DNA of 64,000 nucleotides from Halomonas litopenaei (GCF_003045775.1 NZ_PXNS01000001.1:806001-870000), one strand, 5' to 3'. Shown: positions 10,736 to 20,752, counted from the first letter of the stretch. Notes: generated by a model from the sequence alone, not told the origin. Numbers and translations are program-made.

Positions 10736-11056
10736 CGGATTCTCCTTGTAACGTGGGGGATGAACGACAGGGCGAACAACAGGGGGCGCGTCGCAGACAA
10801 GTCTGACAGGTACCCGCACCGGCCAGGGCCTACTGACTGGGACGGTGTCCTCGGCGAGACGTTCCCGGATCTCAAGCGTCTCCACGATCCTTGCATGGTT
10901 GAGGCTGGGCCGGCCAATGTCGCCGGAGTGATACACGGAACATTGGCAATGTTGCGCCATGTGTCATGATTCTTTGTGCTGAAACGATTGGCGGGGCATG
11001 ATGGCGCCGATAACGCCGTCGAGCCGACGGCTGGTTAACGAGAGGAGCTACCGTCC
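10736..11056. other. Divergent intergenic region
   Basis: This 321-base stretch separates two genes that diverge. It holds the ribosome sites of both: AAGGAG for the SIMPL gene and GAGAGGAG at 11040-11047 for the permease. A weak candidate promoter for the permease is TTGTGC (10974-10979) with CATGAT (10998-11003). I see no conserved RNA, repeat or small gene. Confidence 0.5.
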
Positions 11057-12190
11057 ATGGAAGATGAAGTCGAGGCGCAGGAGCGCAGGCTCCCCTTGAA
11101 CCTGACGCTGGCCCTGGCTGCACTGGTGGTCATCGTCGCCGGCATGCGCGCGGGGGCAGACCTGCTGGTGCCGGTGCTGCTGTCGCTGTTCATCGCGGTG
11201 GTGTGTACCGCCCCGGTGCAGTGGCTGCACGAGCGGGGGCTGGGCTTGAGACTATCGGTATGGGTCACGCTGGTGGTGATCGGCGGCATGCTGATCCTGC
11301 TGGCGCTGTTGCTGGCCAATAGTGTCGGTACCTTTGCCGAGGCCTTGCCCGGGATCGAGGAAAAGCTCTACGAATACTACCTGCGCCTGCTCGATGGACT
11401 GGCCAGCATGGGGCTTGCCATCGACACTCAGCGGCTGGCCGGGTTTCTCGACACCCAGAAGCTTGGCGAATGGCTTCCGGCACTGCTCAGCCAGCTCGGC
11501 AATCTGATGATGCAGAGTGTCGTGGTGGCACTGCTGGTGATGTTCATGTTGTTCGAGACGCTGAACTTCCGCGACAAGATATCCCGGGCGCTAGCCAACC
11601 CCGCCCCGAGCCTCGAGCGCTTCAACGAGTTCAGCCACACCCTCAAGCGTTACCTGGCGGTCAAGACCGTGATCAGCCTGGTCACCGGGGCCCTGGTGTG
11701 GGTGGCCTGTCTGCTGGTGGGGGTCGACTTCCCGCTGCTGTGGGCGGTGCTGGCCTTTGCGCTCAACTATATCCCCAACATCGGTTCGGCCATCGCCGCG
11801 GTGCCGGCGGTGCTGCTGGTGCTGGTGTCTCCGGACGGGGGCATGGGCGATGCTCTGCTGCTGAGCCTTGCCTATCTGTCGATCAACTTCGTCATGGGCA
11901 ATCTGGTCGAACCACGGGTCATGGGGCGGGCGCTGGGATTGTCCACCTTCGTCGCCTTCCTGTCGCTGGTGGTGTGGGGCTGGATCTTCGGGGTCACCGG
12001 CATGTTGCTGTCGGTGGTGCTGACGATGACGTTGAAGATCGCCCTCGACAGCCACCCCCAGACCCGCTGGATGGCCCACCTGCTGGGACCGGCCAAGGGT
12101 GGCCCGGTGGAGGACGCCAGCCGGCCACTGGCCGAGCGTGCTCGCATGAGCAAGCTGAAACGCAAGGTCGAATCGGTCCAGCGCAAGTAA
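11057..12190 (+). CDS. AI-2E family (PerM/YhhT-like) permease
   Basis: The 377-residue integral membrane protein has about eight hydrophobic segments. The first pair lies at residues 16-60, and a cluster lies at residues 210-340 with the family-typical FALNYIPNIGSAIAAVPAV. The family name comes from TqsA, an autoinducer-2 exporter. Other members act as Na+/H+ antiporters or are uncharacterised, so the substrate is open. A strong GAGAGGAG site precedes the ATG. The C-terminal 30 residues are basic and cytoplasmic. No neighbour suggests a pathway. Confidence 0.82.
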   Translation: MEDEVEAQERRLPLNLTLALAALVVIVAGMRAGADLLVPVLLSLFIAVVCTAPVQWLHERGLGLRLSVWVTLVVIGGMLILLALLLANSVGTFAEALPGIEEKLYEYYLRLLDGLASMGLAIDTQRLAGFLDTQKLGEWLPALLSQLGNLMMQSVVVALLVMFMLFETLNFRDKISRALANPAPSLERFNEFSHTLKRYLAVKTVISLVTGALVWVACLLVGVDFPLLWAVLAFALNYIPNIGSAIAAVPAVLLVLVSPDGGMGDALLLSLAYLSINFVMGNLVEPRVMGRALGLSTFVAFLSLVVWGWIFGVTGMLLSVVLTMTLKIALDSHPQTRWMAHLLGPAKGGPVEDASRPLAERARMSKLKRKVESVQRK

Positions 12191-12252
12191 ACCGACCGGG
12201 CGCATAAGCCAGCGATACGGACCACTCGAACGCAAGCGAGCCAAGGACGGGG

Positions 12253-14187
12253 TTATGGCGCCTTCTCGGGCGGTGGGAACACCACCTCCATGCCGCGGGC
12301 GTCGAGCTGACGGATGTCCTCGGGGCTACCGTCCTCGGCCAGGGTGACCAGGCCGATGCCGGGCCCGTTCCACAGGCGTTCTCCGGCCTTGGCGCGGTCC
12401 GGGTCCCTGGGCTCCACCGCCATGGGCCGGCGCTGGGTAAACCAGTTGAGCGGCGAGCGTGGCGAGTAAAGCCAGCGATTGAGACGATCAAAGGTATCCA
12501 GCAGGGTGTCGGGAAAGCAGTTCTTGAGACCGCTGGAGGTGATCTGCCAGATCATCGGGCCCTGGTGCCGGTGACGTATACGCACGTCGTAGACGAAGGA
12601 GTAGTGCACGTCGCCGGACAGGATGACGTAGTGCCCCGGGGTCCGCGAGTGGCGGAAGATGTTGAGCATCACGCTGGCGGCGCCACGATGGGCCATCCAG
12701 TTCTCGGCATCCACCAGCAGCGGCTTGCCCGCCAGGGTGAACAATTTCTGGATGGTCTCGATCAGCTTGACCCCGAACATCGGCGCCGGAGAGACGATGA
12801 CCGCCGACGGCGCGTCGATCAACTCCTGCTGAAATTCCGATAACGCCTCCCAGTCCATCAGGCCGGATGGCCGTTCGGGCTTGCGCCCGTTGCGCCAGCG
12901 TCGGGTGCGGGTATCCAGCACCACCAGACGTGGACTGCCCTCCACCTGAAATTCCCAGCCCTCGAAGCGAAAGAGGCGCTCGAGACAGGCATCCTGCTGA
13001 TCCTTGTCGAGCCAGCCTTGGTTATCGTTGGCGTCGCTCAACAGCGCCTGGGCCTCGTCCAGCGGTGTCTTCAACCGCTCGGGGGCGTTGCCCCAGCCCT
13101 GACACAGCAGATAGGCCAGCAGGGCATTGCCGATGATGCGCTTGGAGAAGGGGTGGCCGTAAGCCGTGCTTTCCCACTGCGCGGTAAGGTTCCAGTCGTC
13201 GGTGACGTCGTGGTCATCGAAGATCATCAGGCTCGGCAACTGGGCCATGACGCGGGCGGCGGCAGGCAGGGTAGCGACGAAGTCGTCTATGATCCGGGCC
13301 TGGTCGTCGTAGGTCTCTCGTCGCTCTTCTTCAAGTGCAGGAGGCTGGCACTCGATGAGGCGCCACGGCGTCGGCGACCAGACCAGCAGGTACATGGCCA
13401 CCATCTCGGCGAAGGTCATCAGGTGATTGGCGGCGCTGGCCGACGTGAACACCGGCTTGCGAACGCCCCCGAAGAAGCGATCCTTGAGGGCAGCCGAGCT
13501 CTTGACGTCGGGCAGCAACTCTTCGCGTCGATAGTAGCTGAAGGGGCTTGCGTAGAGCGATTGGCTGTCGTCGATGGTTGAGCCCTCGAGGGTCTCGTCG
13601 AACAGCCCCAGGCGCTCGATCAGCGCGTGTATCGCCACCAGCAAGGGGCCGGCGACGTCATCGGCGTAGATCTGGTCGCCGGTCATCAACAGCCAGGCCG
13701 GCCACTGTTCAGGACAGTCGAGACGCTGGGCGAGCCAGCTGTCCAGATGGGCCAGGCCGTCCGGGCCATCGTAGTGAGGACGACGGCAGGAGCCATGCAG
13801 CAGGCGTCGGTGGCTCGATGCCAGCACGAATGCCGGCGTCTCGTGCCCTTCATGGCACAGATGGGGCGCCAGCTCGCCGAGTGAGGTTTCGCGCTCGTCC
13901 GTCACCTTGAGGTCGTAGTCGATCCGGGTGTCCTGGGGCAGAGGCTCATCCAGCGGTGCATCGATCAGGTAGAGCAGGGCATGGCGGCCCAGTGGCACCA
14001 GCCGGTAATCGTCCTCACCAAGCGGCTGTCGGCGCGGTGACTCGCCGCTGGGTGACAGCTCGAGGGTCAAGCTGAGCGGACGGCTCGCCACCAGCCAGAT
14101 GCGCAGACGTTCGGGACTCAAGCGTCGCAGGATGGGGCCGGCGAGGATGGCGGGAAGGTCGTCGGGAGACGTTCCGGTGTCGGTCAT
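12253..14187 (-). CDS. PhoD-like metallophosphatase family protein
   Basis: The 644-residue protein carries the metallophosphoesterase motifs of the PhoD family in order: MTGDQIYADD near residue 168, MIFDDHDVTDDWN near residue 320, and LSGDVHYSF near residue 525. Residues 1-100 look like a beta-rich N-terminal domain. Unlike classical PhoD alkaline phosphatases there is no Tat signal peptide, so the protein is probably cytoplasmic. The natural substrate is unknown. The gene stands alone, convergent with the AI-2E permease and divergent from the CDF exporter. Confidence 0.8.
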   Translation of the reverse strand: MTDTGTSPDDLPAILAGPILRRLSPERLRIWLVASRPLSLTLELSPSGESPRRQPLGEDDYRLVPLGRHALLYLIDAPLDEPLPQDTRIDYDLKVTDERETSLGELAPHLCHEGHETPAFVLASSHRRLLHGSCRRPHYDGPDGLAHLDSWLAQRLDCPEQWPAWLLMTGDQIYADDVAGPLLVAIHALIERLGLFDETLEGSTIDDSQSLYASPFSYYRREELLPDVKSSAALKDRFFGGVRKPVFTSASAANHLMTFAEMVAMYLLVWSPTPWRLIECQPPALEEERRETYDDQARIIDDFVATLPAAARVMAQLPSLMIFDDHDVTDDWNLTAQWESTAYGHPFSKRIIGNALLAYLLCQGWGNAPERLKTPLDEAQALLSDANDNQGWLDKDQQDACLERLFRFEGWEFQVEGSPRLVVLDTRTRRWRNGRKPERPSGLMDWEALSEFQQELIDAPSAVIVSPAPMFGVKLIETIQKLFTLAGKPLLVDAENWMAHRGAASVMLNIFRHSRTPGHYVILSGDVHYSFVYDVRIRHRHQGPMIWQITSSGLKNCFPDTLLDTFDRLNRWLYSPRSPLNWFTQRRPMAVEPRDPDRAKAGERLWNGPGIGLVTLAEDGSPEDIRQLDARGMEVVFPPPEKAP

Positions 14188-14447
14188 GGCGGTCCTGTGT
14201 CGGTTCGCTGTCGGTAAGCCCCGTTCCGGGGGGAGACCTCGCGCATGGCGAATACATCAAGAGTATCAACGGTAAGCGGCAAGGAGGCCAGAGCGCCGGT
14301 GTATGCCTTGCAGACTGTTCCCGAGGTGGCCGTTGAGCTGACTGGTCTGGTAGCGCTTGTCTTGACCTGGCTGCGCGAGTGGTCCGGGTCAGCACCTGGC
14401 AAATGCTAGCATCAAGGATGAGGACCTCGTCTTCCCGGGAGACTCCC

Positions 14448-15443
14448 ATGGTTCATGAACATCGAACGACCGAAAGCGCCACAGCGGACGGCCCTGCTCA
14501 CCAGCACGCTGAGCGAGACAAGCATCGGCACGATCCCCACGCCCATGACGCGCACAGCCATGGCCATGGCATCGGCCATGTGCACACCGACAGCCAGCGT
14601 CGGCTGGCCTGGGGCATCCTGCTGACCGCGTCCTTCATGGTGGCCGAGGTGATCGGAGGTGTTGTCTCCGGATCGCTGGCGCTGCTGGCCGACGCCGGCC
14701 ATATGCTCACCGACAGCGCTGCCCTGGTGCTGGCCTGGTTTGCCGCACGCCTCAGCAAGCGACCTGCCGACGACGCCCGCAGTTTTGGCTATGACCGGGT
14801 GCAGATCCTCGCCGCCTTCGTCAACGGCTTGACCCTGATCGCCATCGTCGTCTGGATCTCGATCGAAGCGGTCCGCCGCCTGCTGAGTCCGGTCGAGGTG
14901 CTGGGGCCTGTCATGCTGACGGTGGCGGTGGCGGGACTGCTGGTCAACATCGTGGTCTTCGTCATTCTTCACGGCGGCGATCGCGACAATCTGAATATTC
15001 GCGGTGCTGCACTGCACGTGCTGGGCGATCTGCTCGGTTCCGTTGCGGCGATCGTTGCCTCGCTGGTGATCATGGCGACCGGATGGACGCCGATCGACCC
15101 GCTGCTGTCGGTGCTGGTGGCGCTGCTGATCCTCAGGAATGCCTGGACACTGACGCGCCAGAGTGGGCACATCCTGCTGGAAGGCGTTCCGGAATCCCTG
15201 GACATCGATGCCATGAAGCGGGCCGTCGTCGAGGCGGTACCGGCGGTATGCGACGTTCATCATGTTCACGCCTGGTCGCTGACACCCGGACGGCATCTGG
15301 TGTCGATGCACGTCGGCGTGCGCTCGGGAGAAGACCACCAGACAACTCTGGTGGCAGTGCGGGAGGTGCTGACCCAAGGGTTCGATATCGAGCATGTCAC
15401 GATGCAACTGGAAGAGGTGGGGGACTGCGTCGATCATCGCTGA
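14448..15443 (+). CDS. Cation diffusion facilitator (CzcD/ZitB-type metal exporter)
   Basis: The 331-residue inner-membrane CDF exporter probably removes Zn2+ or related divalent metals in exchange for protons. The first 50 residues are rich in His and Asp and would bind metal in the cytoplasm. Six hydrophobic segments follow. The paired metal site is visible as DAGHMLTD in TM2 and HVLGD in TM5. A C-terminal ferredoxin-like domain includes CDVHHVHAWSLTPG. The start is the ATG at 14448 behind GGGAGA. The frame is open a further 23 codons upstream, without support. No metal regulator adjoins. Confidence 0.9.
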   Translation: MVHEHRTTESATADGPAHQHAERDKHRHDPHAHDAHSHGHGIGHVHTDSQRRLAWGILLTASFMVAEVIGGVVSGSLALLADAGHMLTDSAALVLAWFAARLSKRPADDARSFGYDRVQILAAFVNGLTLIAIVVWISIEAVRRLLSPVEVLGPVMLTVAVAGLLVNIVVFVILHGGDRDNLNIRGAALHVLGDLLGSVAAIVASLVIMATGWTPIDPLLSVLVALLILRNAWTLTRQSGHILLEGVPESLDIDAMKRAVVEAVPAVCDVHHVHAWSLTPGRHLVSMHVGVRSGEDHQTTLVAVREVLTQGFDIEHVTMQLEEVGDCVDHR

Positions 15444-15545
15444 GCAACACCACTGCATGAAGTCAGGCAGGCGCAAGGCAAGCCGATAGGGAAGAGCGGG
15501 TGGCCGCCCCCCCCTGGAGGCAGGGAGGGCGAGGATGGCCGGCGA

Positions 15546-17195
15546 CTAGAGAAGCTTGGTCTGTCGCAGACTGTGCAGGGCGCAGGGGGCATCGAAGCTG
15601 TTCGCATCCGCCAGATCCCAGAACTCACGATACAGCGGATGGTTCTTGGCGCCGCCCTCCAGCAACTCCTTGGGTGCCAGGCTGTCGATCAGGCTGATGT
15701 AGGGCAGCGCCTTGCCATTGGAGAGGCGCCTGATGATGTGTTCGGGGCCAAGTTCGCTGGGGTGATGCAGCCCCGCCGCCTCCAGCATCTCGCACAGGGC
15801 GAACTTGGTATTGGCGTGGAAGTTCTTCACCCGCACCGACTTGTCCTCGACGTCCAGGCGGTTGCCGCGGGCCTTGTCCTGGGTGGCGACCCCGCTGGGG
15901 CACTGGTCGTTGTGGCAGCTTTGGGCCTGGATGCAGCCCAGCGAGAACATGAAGCCACGGGCCATGTTGACCCAGTCGGCGCCCAGCGCCAGCGTACGGG
16001 CGATGTCGAAGGCGCTGATGATCTTGCCGCTGGCGCCGATGCGAATCTCGTCGCGCAGTCCGGCGCCGACCAGGGTGTTGTGGACCAGGATCAGGGCGTC
16101 GTTGAGCGGCATGCCGAGGCGGTTGATGAATTCCAGCGGTGCGGCGCCGGTGCCGCCCTGGCCACCGTCGACCACGATATAGTCGGGGCGGTCGCCGCAT
16201 TCCAGCATGGCCTTGACCATGGCGAACCATTCCCAGGGATGGCCCAGGGCCAGCTTGATGCCCACCGGCTTGTCGCCGGAGAGGGTGCGCAGCTCCTGGA
16301 TGAAGTGGATCATCTCGCAGGGGGTCGAGAAGGCGGAGTGCTTGGACGGCGAAAGTACGTCCTGGCCTTCGGGCACGCCGCGAGTCGAGGCTATCTCGGC
16401 GGTCACCTTGGCCCCCGGCAGGATGCCGCCATGGCCAGGCTTGGCGCCCTGGGACAGCTTGATCTCGATCATCTTCACTTCGTCACGACGGGCATTCTCC
16501 TTGAACTTGTCGCGATCGAATCCACCGTCGTCGCGACGACAGCCGAAGTAGCCGGAACCGATCTGCCACACCAGGTCGCCGCCGCGCAGGTGGTAGGGCG
16601 ATATCGCCCCTTCCCCGGTGGTGTGGTAGAAGCCCCCGAGCTTGGCACCTTCGTTGAGGGCGCTGATGGCATTGGGCGACAGGGCACCGAAGCTCATGGC
16701 GGAAATATTGAGCACGCTGGCCTTGTAGGGCTTGGCGCGATGCTCGCCGACGACCACGCGGAAGTCATGATCGGTGATCTCCACCGGTGACAGCGATGGC
16801 CCCATCCACTCGTAGCCGGGGGCGTTCATGTCCCGGAGCGAGCCGAAGGGCTTCTTGTCGATGGTGCTCTTGGCCCGTCGATAGACCAGCGAGCGCTGCT
16901 CGCGGGAGAAGGGCGACTCGAAGGTGTCCGCCTCAATGAAGTACTGGCGGAACTCGGGCCCGATGGATTCCAGGAAGTAGCGAATATGCGCCAGGATCGG
17001 GTAGTTGCGACTGACCGTGCGGCGACGCTGGACGATGTCATAGGTGCCCAGCGCGGTCAGCGCGCCAAACGCCAGCACCCCCGTCAGCCACCATAGTGAC
17101 GCCAGTAGCCCGAGCAGGCTGACGATCAGGCCGGCGACGGCGATGTAGTAGGCGCCGAAGCGGGTCGAGGCGTGGCGTGAAAGGTACGAGGCCAT
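15546..17195 (-). CDS. FMN-binding glutamate synthase-like membrane protein
   Basis: The 549-residue protein has two N-terminal membrane segments (about residues 15-60) followed by a GltB-type FMN domain. The C-terminal half has VDGGQGGTGAAP and GADWVNMARGFMFSLGCIQAQSCHNDQCP, the latter holding the three cysteines expected to bind a 3Fe-4S cluster. It lacks the glutamine amidotransferase domain of true glutamate synthase, so it probably works as a stand-alone flavin/FeS oxidoreductase of unknown substrate. The protein ends at 15546 in a single-gene unit convergent with the CDF gene. Confidence 0.85.
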   Translation of the reverse strand: MASYLSRHASTRFGAYYIAVAGLIVSLLGLLASLWWLTGVLAFGALTALGTYDIVQRRRTVSRNYPILAHIRYFLESIGPEFRQYFIEADTFESPFSREQRSLVYRRAKSTIDKKPFGSLRDMNAPGYEWMGPSLSPVEITDHDFRVVVGEHRAKPYKASVLNISAMSFGALSPNAISALNEGAKLGGFYHTTGEGAISPYHLRGGDLVWQIGSGYFGCRRDDGGFDRDKFKENARRDEVKMIEIKLSQGAKPGHGGILPGAKVTAEIASTRGVPEGQDVLSPSKHSAFSTPCEMIHFIQELRTLSGDKPVGIKLALGHPWEWFAMVKAMLECGDRPDYIVVDGGQGGTGAAPLEFINRLGMPLNDALILVHNTLVGAGLRDEIRIGASGKIISAFDIARTLALGADWVNMARGFMFSLGCIQAQSCHNDQCPSGVATQDKARGNRLDVEDKSVRVKNFHANTKFALCEMLEAAGLHHPSELGPEHIIRRLSNGKALPYISLIDSLAPKELLEGGAKNHPLYREFWDLADANSFDAPCALHSLRQTKLL

Positions 17196-17596
17196 GTCGT
17201 TCTCCCTGAGTCACGGTTTTCTTGTGTTCTTTACTCATGCAAGCACATTACCTGTCACCGGCATAGAGCACGCGGCACCGGGTGACGACCAGGCACAGTG
17301 GAGCAAAAGGCGGAGGCATGGCTCGGGAGAGAGGCCGCGCTAACGGCGGCAGGCGGCCAGTCGTGAGGTGCTGCTGCAGGTGACTGCAAAGCGTCATCGT
17401 CTCGTAACCAAGTGCAAATAGTGTTTGACCTGAGCGCCAAGACGGCGCATGCTGCTCGCAGTTGGTTAGCAAGTTGAACGTCTCAGAGGTCATCGAAGCA
17501 TCCTGGCGACGATGTTCCGGGGGAAGGTTTCTTGTTTTACCCACTGCAACTCGGGTATCTCCCGGTAATGTATATACGCTAGTCGAGGATTCGATC
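17196..17596 (+). promoter_or_regulatory. Cold-shock gene upstream region and long 5' leader
   Basis: This gene-free 401-base stretch lies before the cold-shock gene. A good promoter candidate is TTGACC at 17425-17430 and CATGCT at 17448-17453 with 17-bp spacing. It would give a leader of about 140 nt. Long structured leaders are typical of cold-shock mRNAs and act as thermosensors in E. coli cspA. A second AT-rich box, TATATA at 17571-17576, sits just before the ribosome site GAGGA. The opposite strand carries the upstream region of the glutamate synthase-like gene. Confidence 0.45.
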
Positions 17597-17803
17597 ATGG
17601 CAACTGGTACCGTCAAGTGGTTCAACGACACTAAGGGCTACGGCTTCATCTCTCCGGACGACAACGGTGACGACCTGTTCGCTCACTTCTCCGAGATTCA
17701 AGCCGACGGCTTCAAGTCCCTGCAGGATGGCCAGAAGGTCTCCTTCGAGGTGACTCAGGGCAAGAAAGGCCTCCAGGCTTCCAACATCAAGGTCATCGAC
17801 TAA
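17597..17803 (+). CDS. Cold-shock domain protein (CspA family)
   Basis: The 68-residue single cold-shock domain is a nucleic-acid chaperone. RNP1 is KGYGFI (residues 13-18) and RNP2 is in DLFAHFS (26-32). It starts at the ATG at 17597 behind GAGGA at 17585-17589. The in-frame extension back to 17462 is not protein-like and would be the 5' leader. A T-rich hairpin terminator follows 55 bp after the stop. Confidence 0.95.
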   Translation: MATGTVKWFNDTKGYGFISPDDNGDDLFAHFSEIQADGFKSLQDGQKVSFEVTQGKKGLQASNIKVID

Positions 17804-17857
17804 GTCGATCGCTTGATGGCCGCTCAGGCGGCGTGATGCATCGCACTTGATGCATGG

Positions 17858-17884
17858 AAAAGGCTCGCTTCGGCGGGCCTTTTT
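17858..17884 (+). terminator. Cold-shock gene terminator
   Basis: AAAAGGCTCGC (17858-17868) pairs with GCGGGCCTTTT across a TTCG tetraloop, followed by T residues. This is a compact, strong intrinsic terminator. Confidence 0.9.
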
Positions 17885-18085
17885 GCGTTTCTGATGTGTC
17901 GTTCTGCGCCCCGGGTGGGTGCCGGTGAAGGACATCCGTAAACGAGGTGAATCTCTCGCAAAGGCGCTGTGGCATAGGGTGAAGGGTCTATATGCCTGAA
18001 AGAGATAAAAAAATAATACATTGTAACTATTTAGAATAAGGTGAGGGAGGCACAATAGGCTGATTCTCTTCAGCAAGGCCACCTC

Positions 18086-19855
18086 ATGTCGCTGGATGCC
18101 TGGATCGCCCTTTCCGTTGCCTGTGCCGTCTTCCCGTTGATGGCGCTGACCCGCCTCGGCCCCGACATGGTGCTGATGGGGGCTCTTGTGGTGCTTCTGA
18201 GCCTTGGGGTCATCGACGCCGAGCAGGCGTTGGGCGGCTTTTCCAACAGTGGCTTGTTCACGGTCGCCTTCCTCTACATCCTGGTCGCCAGCCTGCGTGA
18301 TACCGGTGGTATCGATCTGATCATTCGTCACGTGCTGGGACGCCCCTCCGGCGAACGTCACGCCTTGTCACGCCTGGTGTGGCCCGTCACCGCCGTCAGC
18401 GGGCTGCTCAACAACACGCCGGTGGTGGCCACCTTCATCCCTGCGGTGATCAGCTGGGGGCGTCGCTTCTCGATTGCCCCGCAGTTGTTGCTGATGCCGC
18501 TGAGCTTCGCTTCGATCCTCGGCGGCACCGTCACCCTGATGGGCACCAGTACCAATCTGGTGGTGCATTCGCTGATGCAGGAGCGCTTCCCGGACCTCCA
18601 CCTGGGGCTGTTCGAAATCGCCTGGGTGGGCGTGCCCATGGCACTGGTTGGGGTCGTCTACCTGCTGGTAGTAACGCCTCGTCTGCTGTCCAGGCGCCCC
18701 GGCAGTGAGGAGGCCTTCGCCAACCTGCGCGAGTTCACCATCGAAATGGAAGTGGATCCGCAGGGGCCGCTGGTCGACCGCACCGTCGAAGAGGCCGGGC
18801 TGCGGCATCTTTCCGGGCTCTTCCTGGTGGAAATCGAACGCGGTGGCAATGTGGTCAGCGTGGTGGGGCCGGGTGAACGTCTCAAGGGCGGGGATCACCT
18901 GGTCTTTGCCGGCACCACTGAGGGGGCAGTGGAATTGCAGCAGATGCGCGGTCTGAGGCCATCCCGTCTGGGGGAGTCGCATCTTGAGAAGGAGTTTCGC
19001 GAGCGCCGCCTGGTGGAAGCGGTAGTCTCCGACCAGTGCCAGTTCATCGGGCAGAAGATTCGCGATGGCCATTTTCGCACGCTCTATGGCGCCGCTGTGC
19101 TGGCGGTCTGTCGTGGTGGGCGCAGGGTGGCGGGTAGCCTCGGGCAGATTCGTCTGCAACCCTCCGATGTGCTGTTGCTCGAGGCGCGCCCGGCCTTTAT
19201 CGAACGTCATCGACAGTCTCAGGACTTCCTGTTGATCAGCCAGGTCAATGGTCAGGCCAGGCCCGCCTTCGACCGAGCGCTGCGCGCCTGGGCGATCCTG
19301 GCGACGGTAGTGGTGCTGGCCTCCACCGGGCTGATGAGCATGATGAACGCCGCCATGCTGGGCGCCACGGCAGCCCTGTTGAGCGGCTGTGTCAGCGTCC
19401 GCAGTGCCCGTCGCGGCATGGACACCCAGGTGTTACTGACCATCGCCGCATCCTTTGGCCTGGGCGCCGCACTGCAGACGTCCGGGGCAGCAGATGTGGT
19501 GGCCCGTGGGCTGCTGAGTGTCGTCGGCGACAGTCCCTGGGCGCTGCTGGTGGGCACCTACTGTGTGGTGGCGCTGCTGACCTCGCTGGTGACCAACAAT
19601 GCCGCAGCGGTCATTACCTTCCCCATCGCCATGGCAGGGGCCGAGAGTCTCGGCGTCAATCCTTTGCCCTACGTGGTCGTGGTGATGTTTGCCGCATCGG
19701 CCAGTTTTCTCACCCCGATTGGCTATCAGACCAATCTGATGGTCATGGGCCCCGGTGGCTACCGGGTTCAGGATTACCTCAAGCTCGGCGGCCCCCTGAA
19801 TCTGCTGACTGCGGTCGTGGTGCTGGTGCTGACCCCCTTTTTCTGGCCCTTCTAA
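18086..19855 (+). CDS. SLC13/DASS-type permease with two TrkA-C domains
   Basis: The 589-residue inner-membrane transporter has membrane bundles at residues 1-205 and 395-589. Between them are two RCK_C/TrkA-C ligand-binding domains, each about 80 residues. Motifs NNTPVVATFIPAV and GTVTLMGTSTNLVV are typical of the family, and the second bundle repeats the pattern with NNAAAVITFPIA and TPIGYQTNLMVMGPGGY. Such proteins carry sulfate, dicarboxylates or other anions; the substrate here is undetermined. It is a single gene, preceded by an unusually AT-rich stretch (18000-18045) likely to hold its promoter. Confidence 0.85.
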   Translation: MSLDAWIALSVACAVFPLMALTRLGPDMVLMGALVVLLSLGVIDAEQALGGFSNSGLFTVAFLYILVASLRDTGGIDLIIRHVLGRPSGERHALSRLVWPVTAVSGLLNNTPVVATFIPAVISWGRRFSIAPQLLLMPLSFASILGGTVTLMGTSTNLVVHSLMQERFPDLHLGLFEIAWVGVPMALVGVVYLLVVTPRLLSRRPGSEEAFANLREFTIEMEVDPQGPLVDRTVEEAGLRHLSGLFLVEIERGGNVVSVVGPGERLKGGDHLVFAGTTEGAVELQQMRGLRPSRLGESHLEKEFRERRLVEAVVSDQCQFIGQKIRDGHFRTLYGAAVLAVCRGGRRVAGSLGQIRLQPSDVLLLEARPAFIERHRQSQDFLLISQVNGQARPAFDRALRAWAILATVVVLASTGLMSMMNAAMLGATAALLSGCVSVRSARRGMDTQVLLTIAASFGLGAALQTSGAADVVARGLLSVVGDSPWALLVGTYCVVALLTSLVTNNAAAVITFPIAMAGAESLGVNPLPYVVVVMFAASASFLTPIGYQTNLMVMGPGGYRVQDYLKLGGPLNLLTAVVVLVLTPFFWPF

Positions 19856-19969
19856 AAAGCCCTGTGTGCTTCTCGGTAGCCGGGTGACTTCACCTGTTTG
19901 GCTCGTCCCCTCTGGCGCATTGCGGTAGGCTAGGAGGTTGTGCTTTGCAACATAGACTGAGATCTGCCC

Positions 19970-20632
19970 ATGAGCGACAACGACCAGCTGGTCATCGAGC
20001 CCCGAGGCGAAGCGGACGCCTGCATGATCATTCTTCACGGCCTGGGAGCGGATGGGCGTGACTTCGAGCCGGTGGTGCCCATGCTGCCAAGGCCCGGTTA
20101 CGCTCAGATCCGATTTATCCTGCCCCATGCACCGCGCCTGCCGGTCACCATCAATGGTGGCATGGTCATGCCCGCCTGGTACGACATTCTCGAGATGAGC
20201 CTGGACCGTCGGGTGGACGAGATGCAGCTGCGGCTGTCGGCCGAGCGGATCAAGGGCGTCATACAGTCCCAGATCGATGCCGGCATCGACAGCCGACGTA
20301 TCCTGCTCGCCGGGTTTTCCCAGGGTGGGGCCGTTGCCTACGAGGCCGCCTTCAGCTTTGACAAGCCGCTGGGTGGTCTGCTGGCGATGTCCACCTACTT
20401 CGCCACCGCGAACTCGATCGAGCTGAACGAGGCCAATCGCGACCTGAGGGTGGAAATCCATCACGGCAGCATGGATCCGGTGGTACCCGAATCCCTGGGC
20501 CGAGCCGCCTTCGCTCGTCTGGAGGAGCTTGGCTATCACACCGTCTATCGTCAGTATCCCATGGCTCACGCGGTCTGCCCGCAGCAGATCGGGGATATCG
20601 GCGAGTGGATGAGTGAGCTGCTGGGACAGTGA
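19970..20632 (+). CDS. Carboxylesterase/phospholipase, alpha/beta hydrolase
   Basis: The 220-residue soluble esterase belongs to the Pseudomonas carboxylesterase II / acyl-protein thioesterase-like family. The catalytic triad is readable as Ser117 in GFSQGG, Asp169 in GSMDPVVP and His200 in MAHAV. The oxyanion segment is LHGLGADG at residues 22-29. It has no signal peptide. The length is usual for the family. Confidence 0.9.
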   Translation: MSDNDQLVIEPRGEADACMIILHGLGADGRDFEPVVPMLPRPGYAQIRFILPHAPRLPVTINGGMVMPAWYDILEMSLDRRVDEMQLRLSAERIKGVIQSQIDAGIDSRRILLAGFSQGGAVAYEAAFSFDKPLGGLLAMSTYFATANSIELNEANRDLRVEIHHGSMDPVVPESLGRAAFARLEELGYHTVYRQYPMAHAVCPQQIGDIGEWMSELLGQ

Positions 20633-20701
20633 GTCCTTAGGCTGCTTTGCTCAGCCTGCGAACATGAGACTTTTCATCCTGCAAAGGAAGTCTGGTTCTT
20701 C

Positions 20702-20738
20702 TAAGCTTTTTTCGTACAAAAAATTAAGAAAAAGCTTA
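20702..20738. repeat. AT-rich inverted repeat before the diguanylate cyclase gene
   Basis: TAAGCTTTTT (20702-20711) and its complement AAAAAGCTTA (20729-20738) flank a 17-base AT-rich spacer, 14 bp before the start codon at 20753. It could be an operator, a 5' hairpin limiting ribosome access, or a terminator for the esterase gene. The sequence does not decide. Confidence 0.6.
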
Positions 20739-20752
20739 CGGGATGCAGGGTG

